Source: Streptosporangiaceae bacterium
GTDB taxonomy: Bacteria; Actinomycetota; Actinomycetes; Streptosporangiales; Streptosporangiaceae
Reading direction: 5' to 3'
Length of the DNA: 7,569 bases
Assembly: GCA_030038715.1 (NCBI GenBank)
Contig: JASHSO010000323.1
Coordinates: 1-7,569, forward strand
Below the pieces are notes generated by a model. The model had not been told where the DNA came from and made no database searches. It saw nothing but the letters and a program-made list of their open reading frames with translations. The translations under genes were made by a program, and so were the position numbers. Of the stretch, positions 5,259 through 7,569 are shown piece after piece; the first letter of the stretch is position 1, and each line of letters starts with the position of its first letter.

Positions 5259-6527
5259 ATGGACTTTAGGCGTTTTTTAAGAGCTATTTTGCGATATAAA
5301 GTCCTTATCGCTCTCGTCGCATTCGCGGGGCTCGTCTGCGGTGCTGCATACACGCTGATCAAGCCGCCCATGCTCACAAGCAAGACATGGGTGGAACTAG
5401 CGTCGTCGCGGTTCATCCAGACTCAGGTGCTGATCGCTAGCAGTAACCCGGTCCTGGACAGGGCGATTGTGCGTATCCACCCGACGGTGTCGTTGCAGAC
5501 TCTTCGGAATCGCATTCACGTCAGTACCCTGACCTCCAACGTCCTGCAATTCGAGGCCACGGGCAGCACGGCCAGCCAGGCAGAAGGCATCGCCAACGCG
5601 GTCGCATACAGCTATCTCTCCTATGTCGGCTCCCCGTCGACCTCGGGTGGGAAGGTCAGCGGTCAGGTCTTCGAAGTCGCCACGTCCGCGACGGGGTCCG
5701 CACTCCGGACTCGGGTATTCGACGCGCTGGCTGGCGCGCTCCTTGGCGCCATTGCAGGGACCATCCTTGCCGTAGGCCTAGCCAGTGCGGACAAGAGGCT
5801 GCGAGAGCGCGACCAGATAGCCGACGCCGTAGGGCTCCCCGTGCTGGCGTCCATACCAGTCAGCCACCCTACCGACGCGGCCGGTTGGACGAGGCTCCTG
5901 GACAGCTACGAACCGGGGGTCGTCCAAGCGTGGGGCATGCGCAAAGCGCTGCGCCATCTCGGACTAACCGACTCGCGAGGAGCAGGCAGCGTCGGCGCGT
6001 CGGTCGCTGTTATCACGCTGTCCAACGACAAAGGAGCTGTGGCCCTCGGCCCGCAACTGGCTTCGTTCTCAGCCTCGCTGGGCATTCCGACGACCCTTGT
6101 TGTCGGCCCGCAGCAGGAAGCGCACGCCACGGCTACGCTGTGCGCAGCCTGCAGTGTGACATCGGCTGTGCCGTCGGGTCGGCGCTTCAACATGCGCGTC
6201 AGCGTCGGTGAACAAGGAAGCCTCGACCTGGTGCCGACGTCCGGCGTGACGATCGTCGTGGCGGTGGTCGACAGCCGAGTCCCGGAAGTCACCGGCACGA
6301 TGCGCACGTCGGCCACGGTGCTGGGAGTGTCGGCGGGAGCCGTGACGGCCGAACAGCTTGCTCAGGTGGCGATTGCCACGGCTGCTGACGGCCGCGACAT
6401 CGCTGGAATCCTCATAGCTGACCCGGACCCGACCGACAACACAACCGGTCGGCTTCCGCAGCCTATGCGACCGGTAAGTCGCACGCACCCGACACGCATT
6501 AGCAGAGCGACGGAGACTATGCGGTGA
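5259..6527 (+). CDS. Wzz-like polysaccharide co-polymerase with degenerate tyrosine-kinase-type domain
   Basis: This is a 422-aa membrane protein expected to control chain length or export of the polysaccharide. A short cytoplasmic start (MDFRRFLRAILRYK) leads into TM1 at about residues 15-34. An extracytoplasmic Wzz segment follows to about 155, with the family phrases TQVLIASSNPVLDRA and AEGIANAVAYSYLSYV. TM2 is at about 156-176, then the typical cytoplasmic ADKRLRERDQIADAVGLPVL. From about 249 the order of elements resembles a bacterial tyrosine kinase, but the Walker A position reads TLSNDKGAVALG with no GxGKS/T, the acidic Walker A' is replaced by VVGPQQ, and no C-terminal tyrosine cluster exists. 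The tail has DPDPTDNTTGRLPQP, which I recall from actinobacterial relatives. The proline-rich stretch usual before TM2 is absent. The start region is AT-rich with a TTA codon at position 7. The gene is coupled by GTGA overlap to the next one. Confidence 0.83.
   Translation: MDFRRFLRAILRYKVLIALVAFAGLVCGAAYTLIKPPMLTSKTWVELASSRFIQTQVLIASSNPVLDRAIVRIHPTVSLQTLRNRIHVSTLTSNVLQFEATGSTASQAEGIANAVAYSYLSYVGSPSTSGGKVSGQVFEVATSATGSALRTRVFDALAGALLGAIAGTILAVGLASADKRLRERDQIADAVGLPVLASIPVSHPTDAAGWTRLLDSYEPGVVQAWGMRKALRHLGLTDSRGAGSVGASVAVITLSNDKGAVALGPQLASFSASLGIPTTLVVGPQQEAHATATLCAACSVTSAVPSGRRFNMRVSVGEQGSLDLVPTSGVTIVVAVVDSRVPEVTGTMRTSATVLGVSAGAVTAEQLAQVAIATAADGRDIAGILIADPDPTDNTTGRLPQPMRPVSRTHPTRISRATETMR
6512..6516 (+). 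promoter_or_regulatory. Ribosome binding site supporting the GTG start of the second Wzz-like gene
   Basis: GGAGA inside the end of the upstream gene lies 7 nt before GTG 6524. This favours GTG 6524 over the in-frame ATG 6545, which has only GGGG immediately before it and no properly spaced site. Confidence 0.55.
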
Positions 6528-7569
6528 CGGTACCGGATCGGGGCATGGACAACCTCTCAGGACGGGTCTGGGCCTACGCAGACCTGCCAGCTGCAGAAGG
6601 AAGATCGACGGTCAGCCCTGATGCTGGACTAGTAAGCTTGTCCTATATCTGCGGGGCTCTGCGCCGGTGTTGCCGCACGTGGTGCGCAGTGGCACTAGTG
6701 GGGCTCGTCGTCGGTGTGGGCTTCTACGTTAAGGCACCCCCGGCCTATCAGGCAGCTACCACGGTGCTACTGGCCCCGCCCTACGACGTGACGCCAGCCG
6801 ATGCGACACAGGCGGACGTGACCCTGGCGCTGTCGCGAGCAGTGGCGACCCTAGCCTTGCAGCGGCTTGGGCTGCACGAGAACGTCAATAGGTTCCAGTC
6901 GGCATATACGGCCACTGCAGTAACCGACCGGGTCGTAACCCTCACGGTCGGCGCGCCCTCGAGCAATGAGGCAGTTCACATTGGCGCGGCGCTGGCCGCG
7001 GCGTTCCTGCAGGTCCGCGCTGACCAACTGCTGATTGAGCAGCACCTTGACATGCGGACTCTGACCATAAAGATCGACCGGGCCAAGCTGAAGGTTAGCT
7101 CGGTTGCGAGCCAGGTGGCTGCGGTATCGGCCGAGCCCGCCTCGGCCGCCCGGAAGGCCAAGCTTGGCCGCCTGCAGTACGAGCACCGGCAAGCGCTCAA
7201 AGCCCTTGTCCCGCTGCAGCAGGCTACGGCTACCGACGTAGTGATCACCACGGGACTTCTCGCGGGAAGCAGGGTGCTGGACCCCGCGGCGCCCCTACCC
7301 CGATCCCACCTCCGGGTGCCGGCCACGTACGGCTTGGCCGGCCTACTTGCGGGTGCGGTGATGGGCCTGGCGTACGTGATCGTGGCGGAGTTGGTGAGTG
7401 ACCGGTTGCGGCGCCGCGACGACGTGGCGAGGGCGCTGGGCGCTCCGGTACGGCTGAGCGTGGGACGGCTGCGGCCGGGTCTGCTTGGGCGACTGGGCGC
7501 GGCCGCGCGCAGCCGCGAGGTAGCGCGGGTAGCCACCCAGCTGCGCACTGCAGTGCCCGGCCGACCAGG
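6524..7569 (+). CDS. Second Wzz-like chain-length/co-polymerase protein (3' partial)
   Basis: The frame stays open for 348 codons from GTG 6524 to the window end. This start overlaps the upstream stop as GTGA; ATG 6545 is the alternative. A polar N-terminal region of about 50 residues precedes TM1 (about residues 52-69), which is followed by KAPPAYQAATTVLLAPP, the usual Wzz entry into the extracytoplasmic domain. A helical, probably coiled-coil part spans about 165-230 (for example DQLLIEQHLDMRTLTIK). A proline-containing stretch, LDPAAPLPRSHLRVP, leads into TM2 at about 267-290. After it comes the cytoplasmic SDRLRRRDDVARALGAPVRL typical of actinobacterial Wzz/kinase-adaptor proteins, so a kinase-like domain probably continues beyond the window. 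It differs clearly in sequence from the protein before it, so the two are not a recent duplication. Cysteines 43, 49, 50 and 54 cluster just before and in TM1. Confidence 0.8.
   Translation, partial: MTVPDRGMDNLSGRVWAYADLPAAEGRSTVSPDAGLVSLSYICGALRRCCRTWCAVALVGLVVGVGFYVKAPPAYQAATTVLLAPPYDVTPADATQADVTLALSRAVATLALQRLGLHENVNRFQSAYTATAVTDRVVTLTVGAPSSNEAVHIGAALAAAFLQVRADQLLIEQHLDMRTLTIKIDRAKLKVSSVASQVAAVSAEPASAARKAKLGRLQYEHRQALKALVPLQQATATDVVITTGLLAGSRVLDPAAPLPRSHLRVPATYGLAGLLAGAVMGLAYVIVAELVSDRLRRRDDVARALGAPVRLSVGRLRPGLLGRLGAAARSREVARVATQLRTAVPGRP

Noticed and set aside
6976..7548. Long minus-strand open frame (190 codons) opposite the second Wzz-like gene
   Set aside because: Its translation is Arg/Ser/Ala-rich with no family motif, as expected opposite a GC-rich gene, and the + strand frame has clear Wzz features.

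Overview
The window reads as a piece of a surface-polysaccharide (exopolysaccharide or cell-wall glycan) locus from a GC-rich Gram-positive bacterium, most likely an actinomycete. The grounds are the strong G/C third-position bias, the dense run of genes with 4-nt stop/start overlaps, a GTG start, and two chain-length proteins of the kind found next to Wzx/Wzy-type exopolysaccharide genes in actinobacteria. All eight genes I can support lie on the + strand. I see no RNA gene, CRISPR array, insertion sequence or attachment site.

Region 1 (1-5117) is a compact operon segment: the 3' part of gmhB (heptose-bisphosphate phosphatase), gmhA (sedoheptulose-7-phosphate isomerase), a family 4 glycosyltransferase, an NAD-dependent sugar-nucleotide epimerase/dehydratase carrying a zinc-ribbon-like insertion, hddC (heptose-1-phosphate nucleotidyltransferase) and hddA (heptose-7-phosphate kinase). 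Together gmhA, hddA, gmhB and hddC form a complete set for making GDP-D-glycero-alpha-D-manno-heptose from sedoheptulose 7-phosphate: isomerise, phosphorylate C1, remove the C7 phosphate, load onto a nucleotide. The epimerase/dehydratase may then modify this or another activated sugar, and the glycosyltransferase would add a sugar to the lipid-linked repeat unit. The donor nucleotide (GDP) is inferred from the presence of a separate HddA-type kinase.

Region 2 (5118-5258) is the only real intergenic gap. It holds a perfect 8-bp inverted repeat that begins inside the hddA stop region, and a good ribosome binding site for the next gene. No convincing promoter or U-tract terminator is visible.

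Region 3 (5259-7569) encodes two different, translationally coupled Wzz-like membrane proteins. The first (422 aa) is complete and ends in a domain laid out like a bacterial tyrosine kinase but without a usable Walker A motif. The second starts at GTG 6524, overlaps the first by 4 nt and runs off the window end. The first gene opens with an unusually AT-rich stretch containing the only in-frame TTA codon I found in the window.

Most interesting points: a full GDP-heptose pathway tied to a polysaccharide polymerisation/export module; non-canonical metal or active-site residues in both GmhB and GmhA; the zinc-ribbon insertion in the epimerase; the pseudokinase co-polymerase; and the TTA codon.
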